This document shows, piece after piece, positions 57,244 to 64,000 of a stretch of DNA of 64,000 nt. This stretch comes from a virus. A model generated the notes under the pieces. That model did no database searches, had not been told where the DNA came from, and saw only the letters and a list, made by a program, of their open reading frames with translations. Position numbers and translations under genes: made by a program. Location of the stretch: positions 1 to 64,000 of IMG/VR virus record IMGVR_UViG_3300042691_028844. The stretch is one strand, 5' to 3'. Positions within the stretch are counted from its first letter, which is position 1, and each line of letters opens with the position of its first letter.

Positions 57244-57876
57244 GTGGCTCGTCTTTTAACAGCAGAATTACAGCAAGTTCAGCAATACCTTGACGAACAA
57301 GGTGTTGTATTTGCCAGTGAGTTTACTGACGCTGCTCGGCTTGAAGTCGTTTATGCCGCAGTTAACTCTTTACTGAGGCAAGTTCCTCAAGTTCGGTCAT
57401 GCTCTCTTGATGACTATAACTTTGAGCGTGTTTGTTATCACCTTAATTACAACATCTCTGCAGTTAGCCCCGCAGACTACTCTAGGTTGCTGGAGGCTTG
57501 CAATAATATTCCTAGTGATTTTTACTACTCAAAAATCCTGAATCAGGTTGAGCGTTGCGATCGAGCCGAGGTGTACACAGAACTGGCATCCAATCGAGGC
57601 GCTAGCCAGCAGGAAGTGATTCTCGGTCAAGGAGAGGAAGTATTAAATAGAACCATAACGATTCAAGATAATCGAAAAGTTATGCGCGTCTGGCGTGAGA
57701 ACTATTTATATGAGTGTGATCGACTTTCGGCCGTTTTGCATGTAGTTAATTACAAGGATCCGGTTATTGCTCACTCTCGTTTTATCGCCACGGAGGGTGA
57801 GTTCATCCAGAGTCTTCCCGGCCCACCTAGTCCAGCGCTATACGACGATATTTTCTTTTCTACCCTTTGGCATTGA
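57244..57876 (+). CDS. Structural protein, tandem paralogue 1
   Basis: 210 residues, GTG start. It is homologous to the next gene: shared blocks are LDDYNFERVCYHLNYN (copy 2 LDDFNFSRVAYHLGYN), DYSRLLEACNNIPS, QVERCDRAE and WRENYLYECDRL. An AGACTGTT element lies 26 nt upstream. Position after the capsid unit suggests neck or tail adaptor proteins. Not recognised by family. Confidence 0.6.
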   Translation: MARLLTAELQQVQQYLDEQGVVFASEFTDAARLEVVYAAVNSLLRQVPQVRSCSLDDYNFERVCYHLNYNISAVSPADYSRLLEACNNIPSDFYYSKILNQVERCDRAEVYTELASNRGASQQEVILGQGEEVLNRTITIQDNRKVMRVWRENYLYECDRLSAVLHVVNYKDPVIAHSRFIATEGEFIQSLPGPPSPALYDDIFFSTLWH

Positions 57877-57903
57877 TTAGACTCTGTATAAACGTAACCA
57901 GCC

Positions 57904-58524
57904 GTGGCTGAATTAAGTGTTCAAGAACTAGAGCAGATTTACAGCTACCTTGCGCAGCAGGGTGTTGTAACTCAGCCCACCACCACGGATCGCACAAAAC
58001 GAGAAATCGTTTATGCGGCGCTAAATGAAATCGGCCGCAACCCTGGCAAGGTTTTTGGTTTTAAGCTAGATGACTTTAACTTCTCTAGAGTTGCGTATCA
58101 CTTAGGGTATAACGTAGCGACTGTCCCTGCTGGCGATTACTCTCGTCTGCTGCTGGCTTGTACAAGTATCCCCAGTCAGTATTTTTATGACAAGATTATC
58201 CAGCAGATTGAACGTTGCGAAGAGGCTGAAAGGCTTTCGGAATTAGCTGGTGGTAAAGGCACCAGCCGGCAAGAGATTATTCTTGGTGACGTTAGCCGTA
58301 CGATTAGCGTTCAGGATAAACAAGAGACAGCCAAAATCTGGCGGGAAAACTATATCTTTGAGACCGATAGGTTAGCCCAAATGCTGTTCGTAGCTAACTA
58401 CAGGAACCCCGTGGTTAATCGTTACCGTTTTGAGCGTAGTGGCGGCACGTATGTTCAGGCTCTGCCTGGTGCTCCCACGATGTCGCGGGCCGATCGTCTC
58501 TATTTTGCGACTAATTGGCGTTAA
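57904..58524 (+). CDS. Structural protein, tandem paralogue 2
   Basis: 206 residues, GTG start. Blocks parallel the preceding gene, including VVYAAVN/IVYAALN, DDFNFSRVAYHLGYN, DYSRLLLACTSIPS, QIERCEEAE and IWRENYIFETDRL. They differ enough to have separate roles, for example two rings of the connector. A TATAAA lies upstream of this gene, so it may also have its own promoter. Confidence 0.6.
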   Translation: MAELSVQELEQIYSYLAQQGVVTQPTTTDRTKREIVYAALNEIGRNPGKVFGFKLDDFNFSRVAYHLGYNVATVPAGDYSRLLLACTSIPSQYFYDKIIQQIERCEEAERLSELAGGKGTSRQEIILGDVSRTISVQDKQETAKIWRENYIFETDRLAQMLFVANYRNPVVNRYRFERSGGTYVQALPGAPTMSRADRLYFATNWR

Positions 58525-58555
58525 AGCTATTATGGTATTAAGTACTGGTGTTTAG

Positions 58556-60400
58556 ATGGCTTTACTCGATCAGCTGCTTAGAGCGGGAGGTGTTAGCCCA
58601 GCTCAGATTCAGCGTGCTTTAGAGACTGTCGGCACAACCTTACTGCAACAGGGTAATCAGACAGGTCGGGAAATTCTTCGGCGGGTTAATCCGCAGTTAG
58701 AGAGAGCAGTAGATACAACTAGGCAGCAAGGTGCGTCTAGAGCTATTCGTCAATTTGAACAAAATCAAGCTGGACGCAGAGCGGCCGAAGCCGGAAGACC
58801 TGCACCCGTCCCACAGTTTGGTGGCGGCGGGCGTCCGCCAGCTCGACCTACAACTGCTGGTGGATCTGGGGCCAACCGTCCGCCCAATCCTCCTCGGGCG
58901 TCGGCTTCGCCTGAGCCTACCCCTTCGCCCCGCTCCACTGTTTATCAGCCCCCGTTACCTAATCCGCGTGGGCCCAGAGGACAGTATCAATCTATTTATG
59001 GTGAACCGCGTTCGGTTATTGAAGCTCGTCTTCGCAGGGCTGTTCCCATTGAGCAGCCCCCAGCCACCGGGCCTGCTGTTAGTCCCGGTCAGTTAGCTTT
59101 TGACGCTCTTGGGCTGCAAGAGCCAATGGGTCCTCTCAGCAGACAACTACTTGAATCGGATCCGCAAACGTATAAGTCGATCTCGGATCTTGCTGTTGCT
59201 GCTCAGCGGCAGTTTAATGTTCCGGTAACGGTTGAGGATCTGGTTGGCCCTCGGGGTACTTCACTTCTTAATGAGCTTCAGGCGAGTAGCGGCATAGTTA
59301 GATCTTCTGGCGGTCGTGCTGCTGGTTCGCTCTCTGCGCCTCGCGTCGAAGTTACCCTTGACCCCGATCCCAGCGATATTGTCCGTCGTGGATCTTCACA
59401 GGGGGTAAGTCTGTACCCAGAAGCTTCTGATGTTATCCAGACATCCACTGGGGCATACCAGTTACCTCCAGGAGGGGTGAAAGGGTTGCGAGGGTTCGGA
59501 CCTACGGCTAATGCTGTTAGCGCCGTAGGTGAAGATGTTGTCGATATTCGGCCAGTTGTAGGCTCGCTAAGTGATGCCACTGACTTCCGAAACGCTGTCG
59601 GCGGGTTACGCCAGCGTAATCTGGGCCGTTACGTTATGCCCGGTAGTCTCGGTGTAGCAGGCGGTCTTGGGGCGGGAGCCCTTGGATATTTTGCTCTGCG
59701 GGAAGATCAGCCGCCTGCAGGGCAGCGTTTAACCGATGCACAACTGTATCCCCCGCAGGGATCTGCGCTTCCGCTGACTTCTGATGGCGGTCCGAACGCG
59801 TATCCGCCCGCCGCATTCGATCAAGGCTTAGGTTCTGGTCAAACTCAAACCGCCACTACTGGCCAGATGGGTGCGGGCACTGTAACCATTCGCATGAATG
59901 ACAGTGCAAGCAATCAACGGCAAGCAGCTCAAAACGCTGCTGCTGGTGCCGGTATGTTCGAGCCCAGACCGCAGGACTTTAGAACTCCTAGAGAGTTTTA
60001 TACCGCCGCATCCGCGTACGCCCGTCAACCTGGCGTGCGCGAGAACATTGCAGAGCAGTTAGCTCAGCGATCTGAAAGGATGGGGCAGGTTGATATGCAG
60101 GCGTGGGCTAGATCAAATCCGAGTCTCGCTTATCAGCTGTCCCTGCGTAACGCCCCGCGAGACATTTCCCAGCAGACTCCGAATATCCAGGAGGGTGCAG
60201 TTGTTACATCTTTAGGGGAAAACAACGCGAACAATATGATTGGTAATACCGCTGAAGCGGTCAGAGTCGCTGAGGGCGCTCCTTCAGATATTAGGGACGC
60301 CACTGATCCCCGGTTAGCGGTTTCACTGAAGCCCATGCCCAGGGACCTTCAAGCGTTCTTTAATCGTCCTGGTTTCGCGGGCACCTCCCGTCTGTACTGA
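58556..60400 (+). CDS. Large virion-type protein with disordered middle
   Basis: 614 residues. Helical N-terminus (AQIQRALETVGTTLLQQG), a long proline/glycine/arginine-rich region, a glycine-rich hydrophobic helix near residue 370 (LGVAGGLGAGALGYFAL) and a C-terminal motif MQAWARSNPSLAYQLSLRN. That motif resembles LIKWATQNPGLAYREVLKG in the minus-strand protein at 34305-35207. Probably an internal or ejection protein. No enzymatic motif seen. Confidence 0.55.
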   Translation: MALLDQLLRAGGVSPAQIQRALETVGTTLLQQGNQTGREILRRVNPQLERAVDTTRQQGASRAIRQFEQNQAGRRAAEAGRPAPVPQFGGGGRPPARPTTAGGSGANRPPNPPRASASPEPTPSPRSTVYQPPLPNPRGPRGQYQSIYGEPRSVIEARLRRAVPIEQPPATGPAVSPGQLAFDALGLQEPMGPLSRQLLESDPQTYKSISDLAVAAQRQFNVPVTVEDLVGPRGTSLLNELQASSGIVRSSGGRAAGSLSAPRVEVTLDPDPSDIVRRGSSQGVSLYPEASDVIQTSTGAYQLPPGGVKGLRGFGPTANAVSAVGEDVVDIRPVVGSLSDATDFRNAVGGLRQRNLGRYVMPGSLGVAGGLGAGALGYFALREDQPPAGQRLTDAQLYPPQGSALPLTSDGGPNAYPPAAFDQGLGSGQTQTATTGQMGAGTVTIRMNDSASNQRQAAQNAAAGAGMFEPRPQDFRTPREFYTAASAYARQPGVRENIAEQLAQRSERMGQVDMQAWARSNPSLAYQLSLRNAPRDISQQTPNIQEGAVVTSLGENNANNMIGNTAEAVRVAEGAPSDIRDATDPRLAVSLKPMPRDLQAFFNRPGFAGTSRLY

Positions 60401-60402
60401 TC

Positions 60403-60888
60403 ATGGCTGACTATTCCTCGATTGATTACAGCAGCGGTTTTAGTCAACCGTTTGATGCGTTTACAACCCCAGCTAACGCCGGCGGGTACGACTGGAGTCA
60501 GAGTACACCTTTTAGCGACCCTTATCAGCCGTCTATTCAGCAGAATGCCCCAGCGCAGACTAACTGGACAGACATTCTTAAGGGTGTAGGTATCGCTGCC
60601 GGCGGTGTTGCTAAAGGAATCGACGCTTACCGTGGCACTCCTTCCAGACCCGGTAACCCGTTCGATCAGTTTATGGCTCAAGAGGCCGAGAAGGAAAAGT
60701 ACACTCGGGAGAAAGACTTAATTGGTGCTTTACTGGAGGAGTACACCCAAGGTAAAGATAAAAAAGAACAAGATCCAGAAGGTCTCCTTTGGCTAGATCG
60801 TGTTCTCGACCCTACGAAGCGGACTAAAGTTGCCGGTATAACGAGCGATTCGCCGCGCATGGCCGGCAGTATCTTCGGGATGTCCTAA
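60403..60888 (+). CDS. Hypothetical virion-associated protein
   Basis: 161 residues. Serine/tyrosine-rich N-terminus, a small glycine-rich hydrophobic segment (ILKGVGIAAGGVAKGI) and a charged helical C-terminus (MAQEAEKEKYTREKDLIGALL). The plan is a shorter version of its neighbour's. Co-translated with it (2-nt spacing). Confidence 0.5.
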   Translation: MADYSSIDYSSGFSQPFDAFTTPANAGGYDWSQSTPFSDPYQPSIQQNAPAQTNWTDILKGVGIAAGGVAKGIDAYRGTPSRPGNPFDQFMAQEAEKEKYTREKDLIGALLEEYTQGKDKKEQDPEGLLWLDRVLDPTKRTKVAGITSDSPRMAGSIFGMS

Positions 60889-60900
60889 TCCTTTTTCACC

Positions 60901-61455
60901 ATGAGCTCAACTAGCACCAACAAATCGCCCTGCCTGATTGATCGCCCGTTTCTGCGTGGGGCTCGGATTACCTCGTCTACCCAGACCTGTAACCCGAGCA
61001 ATCCTAATCTTACTGACCTTATTCAGTTAGTTCGAGTAGGCGATCTTCCGTCTGAGGATGCTGCACTGATCGAGGATATCACAATCGTCTCGAACGAGGA
61101 TTATCCCGATCAATCAGGCATTCGTACAGCTGACTTAGGTTTGTACGTCTATGCACCCAATCAAGCTGCCCCTTCTACTTCTGCGGCTCTGATGGTTGGC
61201 CGCTTTGAAGTTGGTCTTAGCGGCTCCACCCACGGGTATCCTCAGTCGGTGCAACTGTTCGGCATTAACGCACCTGTTCCGCAAGTTGGGGACACAACGA
61301 TTGTTGCCCCTATTCAGTTAGGCAAGGGCGAAGGTCTTTACCTTGAAAAAGGTTACATCCTCTGCGTAGGCTACATCGGCACAGGACCGACTGCTGTTTC
61401 TGGTGGTTTAAGTCCGTCCGGTATTACTGTTTGGGCTCAGGGAGGTTTCTACTGA
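60901..61455 (+). CDS. Beta-rich structural protein
   Basis: 184 residues, with ITSSTQTCNPSNPNLTDLIQ, then several strand segments (LGLYVYAPNQAA; ALMVGRFEVGLSG; GEGLYLEKGYILCVGYIG). The pattern suits a small tail or head-associated beta-sandwich protein. It precedes the SWIM-motif protein. Function unknown. Confidence 0.5.
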   Translation: MSSTSTNKSPCLIDRPFLRGARITSSTQTCNPSNPNLTDLIQLVRVGDLPSEDAALIEDITIVSNEDYPDQSGIRTADLGLYVYAPNQAAPSTSAALMVGRFEVGLSGSTHGYPQSVQLFGINAPVPQVGDTTIVAPIQLGKGEGLYLEKGYILCVGYIGTGPTAVSGGLSPSGITVWAQGGFY

Positions 61456-61458
61456 TTT

Positions 61459-62991
61459 GTGCCCAAAAAATCTAACGGCGACAACTTTAGTTTAAAAAGG
61501 AGCCGAGGGGAAAAACCAATCCCCAAGGTTCCTAAGTTTACTGGAGCGGACACACCGCATCAGCTATCCCAGCCGATGCCGTTTAAGCGCAGGTTTCGCC
61601 CTGTCGTAGGTACAAAGAACTTCAGTCTTCTAAGTGAATATGATTACGCATCTTTGTGGTCTCGTTGGAGGCGAGGATACGAACTGTCGATGTATGCGCA
61701 GCAAGCATACAAAGGCGTAAATTACAGCTTCAAGTACTTCTACAGCGGAACAGCTGGAATAGGGTCTTACAGCCCAGGGTACGTTTATTTGTACCCAACT
61801 ACCCGAACTGACGACCGAATGTGGTCTGTCATTATTCAGCCTGAAAAAAATATAAGTTTCAAAGATTTTAGTTTAAGCATAGCGTCTGTAACGAATTACT
61901 CTGATACAGTTTATGCTGTACAGTTTTCCGATAATTTTGGGCTGCCTTTTTCACAGCTTCATGGCGACACACTGGCTAATAAGTTCACAGCGGGCGGGGT
62001 TGAAAAAGTAACTGGGTACAACAACTACACCGTCATCGGCGTGGGGAATAACGGTGTATTGGAGGCAAATCCTGATTACACACAGTATTTCAACACTTTA
62101 TTTTTAGATCACAGTCAAGCTAATAGCTGGGAAGTTGTTGACTCGAAGACTCTTAAAGTTCCAGCCTCTGGTCCTCCTGCCGTAGGCGAATTTTTGTGTA
62201 CTAACTTCAAAGCTCAATGTACTTGTCCTGATTTTGTTGGTAGAGAAACTGTTAATCTTTACGACATATCACTTAAAAAACGTTACCCCTACACTCCCCC
62301 TATCGACATGAAGCCGGGATTCTCTGATGCCGGTTCTCAGTCAGCGGAAGGACGAATTATAGATTCTATTGATAATCCTGGTTGGTCTAGGGCTTTTGGT
62401 TTTATATATCTGAACGAGATCTTTGAAATGCCTAGTTACAGCGAACGAGCGTATTCAGATCCTAATTTATTTTATTTTCAACCAAAGTGGTGTAAACATG
62501 TGTATGCCGCTGTGTTCGACTTATCTCGCACACCGAATCAAACAGCTCTTACTTCAATTTATCTACCTCAGCCAAATGACGAGCCGACCCACCCGGCTTA
62601 CCGAGAAATGTTTGACCGTGAACTAGGCAAGCAGACTGATTTTTTTGAGAGGGAACGGGACTATCGCTGGTGGCTGCGTTTTGGCCCCACGAAGCAGACA
62701 CTCCCTTCGCATATTATGCAGCCTGACACGTACAACGTGTTTTCTAAGGTAACTAACATTGGAACACTAGACAGCCCGAGCGCCGCCGTGGCATCCGGAC
62801 TCTCATTCCTTGATGTAAATTCTTACAGCCCTTTTATTCCTTCTAGTGGCGTCGATTCTTATGTCAGTGATATATATGCTAGTGGTGTGTTGGCGACCTT
62901 CGATGCTGTTAACATAATTGACGGGGGGACGTATGCTAGCGGCGTACTTACATCACCATCTGCATACGCTATTAACGGAGGCACGTATTAG
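61459..62991 (+). CDS. Structural protein with a split SWIM-type zinc motif
   Basis: 510 residues, GTG start. AQCTCPDFVGRETVNLY (C-x-C) near residue 255 and KWCKHVYAAVF (C-x-H) near 350 form a SWIM-type motif split by about 90 residues. Similar CTCPDF...CKH pairs occur in structural proteins of cyanophages, as I recall. The C-terminus contains TYASGVL and INGGTY repeats like those in the following fibre. Probably a tail or baseplate-like component. Confidence 0.6.
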   Translation: MPKKSNGDNFSLKRSRGEKPIPKVPKFTGADTPHQLSQPMPFKRRFRPVVGTKNFSLLSEYDYASLWSRWRRGYELSMYAQQAYKGVNYSFKYFYSGTAGIGSYSPGYVYLYPTTRTDDRMWSVIIQPEKNISFKDFSLSIASVTNYSDTVYAVQFSDNFGLPFSQLHGDTLANKFTAGGVEKVTGYNNYTVIGVGNNGVLEANPDYTQYFNTLFLDHSQANSWEVVDSKTLKVPASGPPAVGEFLCTNFKAQCTCPDFVGRETVNLYDISLKKRYPYTPPIDMKPGFSDAGSQSAEGRIIDSIDNPGWSRAFGFIYLNEIFEMPSYSERAYSDPNLFYFQPKWCKHVYAAVFDLSRTPNQTALTSIYLPQPNDEPTHPAYREMFDRELGKQTDFFERERDYRWWLRFGPTKQTLPSHIMQPDTYNVFSKVTNIGTLDSPSAAVASGLSFLDVNSYSPFIPSSGVDSYVSDIYASGVLATFDAVNIIDGGTYASGVLTSPSAYAINGGTY

Positions 62992-64000
62992 TGACTACTA
63001 CTCCCGTAGTTATTCTTCTTAAGAGATCTTCTCTAGATTCGGATCGTCCTAGCGGAGTTATCATCCAATACGGAGAATTGGCTCTGTGCCGAGGATCCGG
63101 AGACCCCGGTCTGTATTTTGAAGATAACGCCGACAATATTGTAAAGATTGGACCTCCAGGATACGGTCCCGTCGCACCGAACGCAAATTACGTTGGGTCG
63201 TCTGGCAACTCCCTAGGCGAACCGTGGAATGACACCTCAAGTCCAACGCCGTATTACAGAGTATGGAATGGCGCGATTTGGGCAAAAATTAACGCTGGTT
63301 TTGCTGACACAGCTACTATAGCTTCTGGCGCTATTCTGGCTTCGGGTTCTTTATTAGCCTCAGGCGCATACTTAGCCTCAGGAGCTATTCAAGCTTCTGG
63401 CGCTATTCTGGCTTCGGGTTCTTTATTAGCCTCAGGCGCATACTTAGCCTCAGGAGCTATTCAAGCTTCTGGCGCTATTCTGGCTTCGGGAGCTATACAA
63501 GCATCAGGTGCATACTTAGCCTCAGGAGCTATTCAAGCCTCTGGTGCTATTCTGGCTTCGGGTTCTTTATTAGCCTCAGGTGCATACTTAGCCTCAGGAG
63601 CTATTCAAGCCTCTGGTGCTATTCTGGCTTCGGGAGCTATACAAGCATCAGGAGCGTACTTGGCGTCGGGCGCTATCCTGGCATCTGGTGCGATAGAAGC
63701 GCAAACAGCTACTTTGGCTTCCGGAGCTATTCTGGCTTCTGGCGCCGTGGAAGCTTACAGTGTCTTACTTTCGTCAGGCACACTACAAGCTTCAGGAGCT
63801 TTATTAGCTTCTGGTGCATATATTGCTTCGGGTGCTATTTTAGCGTCGGGCGCTATCCTGGCATCTGGTGCGATAGAGGTCGTCACTGTGGTTTCTAGCG
63901 GTCTTCCCGACCCCGTTTCTACTGCATCTGGGGTCTTGTATCTTCAACTTGAGCCATCTGGAACATACGGCTCTGGTCTGTATGTTAGAGCTGGTTCTGC
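62991..64000 (+). CDS. Tail fibre protein (runs off right edge)
   Basis: A GTG at 62991, overlapping the previous stop by one base, opens a frame that stays open to the window's end (336 codons). The N-terminus VVILLKRSSLDSDRPSGVII, then YGELALCRG and GLYFEDNADNIVKIG, is typical of fibre attachment domains. From residue 111 a long array of six-residue ASGAxL-type repeats follows, a likely beta-helix or triple-stranded shaft. The tip lies outside the window. Confidence 0.75.
   Translation, partial: MTTTPVVILLKRSSLDSDRPSGVIIQYGELALCRGSGDPGLYFEDNADNIVKIGPPGYGPVAPNANYVGSSGNSLGEPWNDTSSPTPYYRVWNGAIWAKINAGFADTATIASGAILASGSLLASGAYLASGAIQASGAILASGSLLASGAYLASGAIQASGAILASGAIQASGAYLASGAIQASGAILASGSLLASGAYLASGAIQASGAILASGAIQASGAYLASGAILASGAIEAQTATLASGAILASGAVEAYSVLLSSGTLQASGALLASGAYIASGAILASGAILASGAIEVVTVVSSGLPDPVSTASGVLYLQLEPSGTYGSGLYVRAGS
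63321..63878 (+). repeat. 18-bp repeats encoding ASGA hexapeptides
   Basis: About 31 units of 18 bp, most encoding A-S-G-A/S followed by two of I, L, Y, Q or E. Blocks of four units (72 bp, for example gcttctggcgctattctg onward) recur almost unchanged, so a higher-order repeat sits on top of the 18-bp one. A few units have drifted. Confidence 0.9.

Noticed and set aside
63321-63878. Possible CRISPR array
   Set aside because: The repeats are contiguous 18-bp units without spacers and lie in frame within a fibre gene.

Overview
The window reads as part of a tailed double-stranded DNA bacteriophage genome, most likely a cyanophage of freshwater Synechococcus/Cyanobium-type hosts. The evidence is an NblA-like phycobilisome-degradation gene, a set of viral hallmark genes (terminase large subunit, portal, probable capsid, internal virion proteins, tail fibre), and small-gene families of the kind seen in cyanophages and picocyanobacteria. 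No psbA, integrase, phage RNA polymerase or tape-measure gene is visible. A family-A DNA polymerase with a D5-type primase-helicase, and no recognisable sheath or tape measure, suggests a podovirus-like or otherwise divergent phage. That assignment is inference.

Left arm (1-25.4 kb), almost all on the minus strand: the outer end (1-2.8 kb) is a run of very small, translationally coupled paralogous genes. Next comes the replication and recombination module: membrane coiled-coil protein, primase-helicase, PD-(D/E)XK exonuclease, a degenerate methyltransferase-like protein, two SSB-like proteins, an HNH/HTH protein, a repeat-rich protein and DNA polymerase. An nblA-like gene sits inside this module on the opposite strand. 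From 14.2 to 20 kb lies a MoxR AAA+ ATPase, VWA-domain and DUF3150-like cassette. From 20 to 25.4 kb there are about 20 tiny genes, many under 60 codons and overlooked by length-limited ORF calling.

Switch region (25.4-26.8 kb): about 1.4 kb with no convincing gene separates the leftward and rightward arms. The first 0.95 kb is packed with inverted repeats, including two nested structures with perfect 10-bp and 18-bp outer arms. It ends in a 79-bp CA/CG tract with strong Z-DNA potential. This locus is either a replication/transcription control region or a giant structured RNA.

Right arm (26.8-64 kb), mostly plus strand: tRNA-Arg, a 1013-residue virion-type protein, an adjacent tRNA-Met/tRNA-Leu pair, zinc-ribbon proteins, dCMP deaminase, internal virion proteins, terminase, portal, a scaffold-like protein that overlaps the portal gene by 497 nt in another frame, the probable capsid, structural proteins and an incomplete repeat-bearing tail fibre. 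Glycan-related genes (four glycosyltransferase-like proteins, a GH130-like propeller, an FkbM and a second SAM methyltransferase) are scattered through this arm. Several of them, with fibre-like genes, form minus-strand islands.

Across the whole window a GC-rich octamer of the form CSSCGTGG and close variants occurs mostly in one orientation, whichever strand is coding. Function calls come from motif recognition by eye; no database search was possible.
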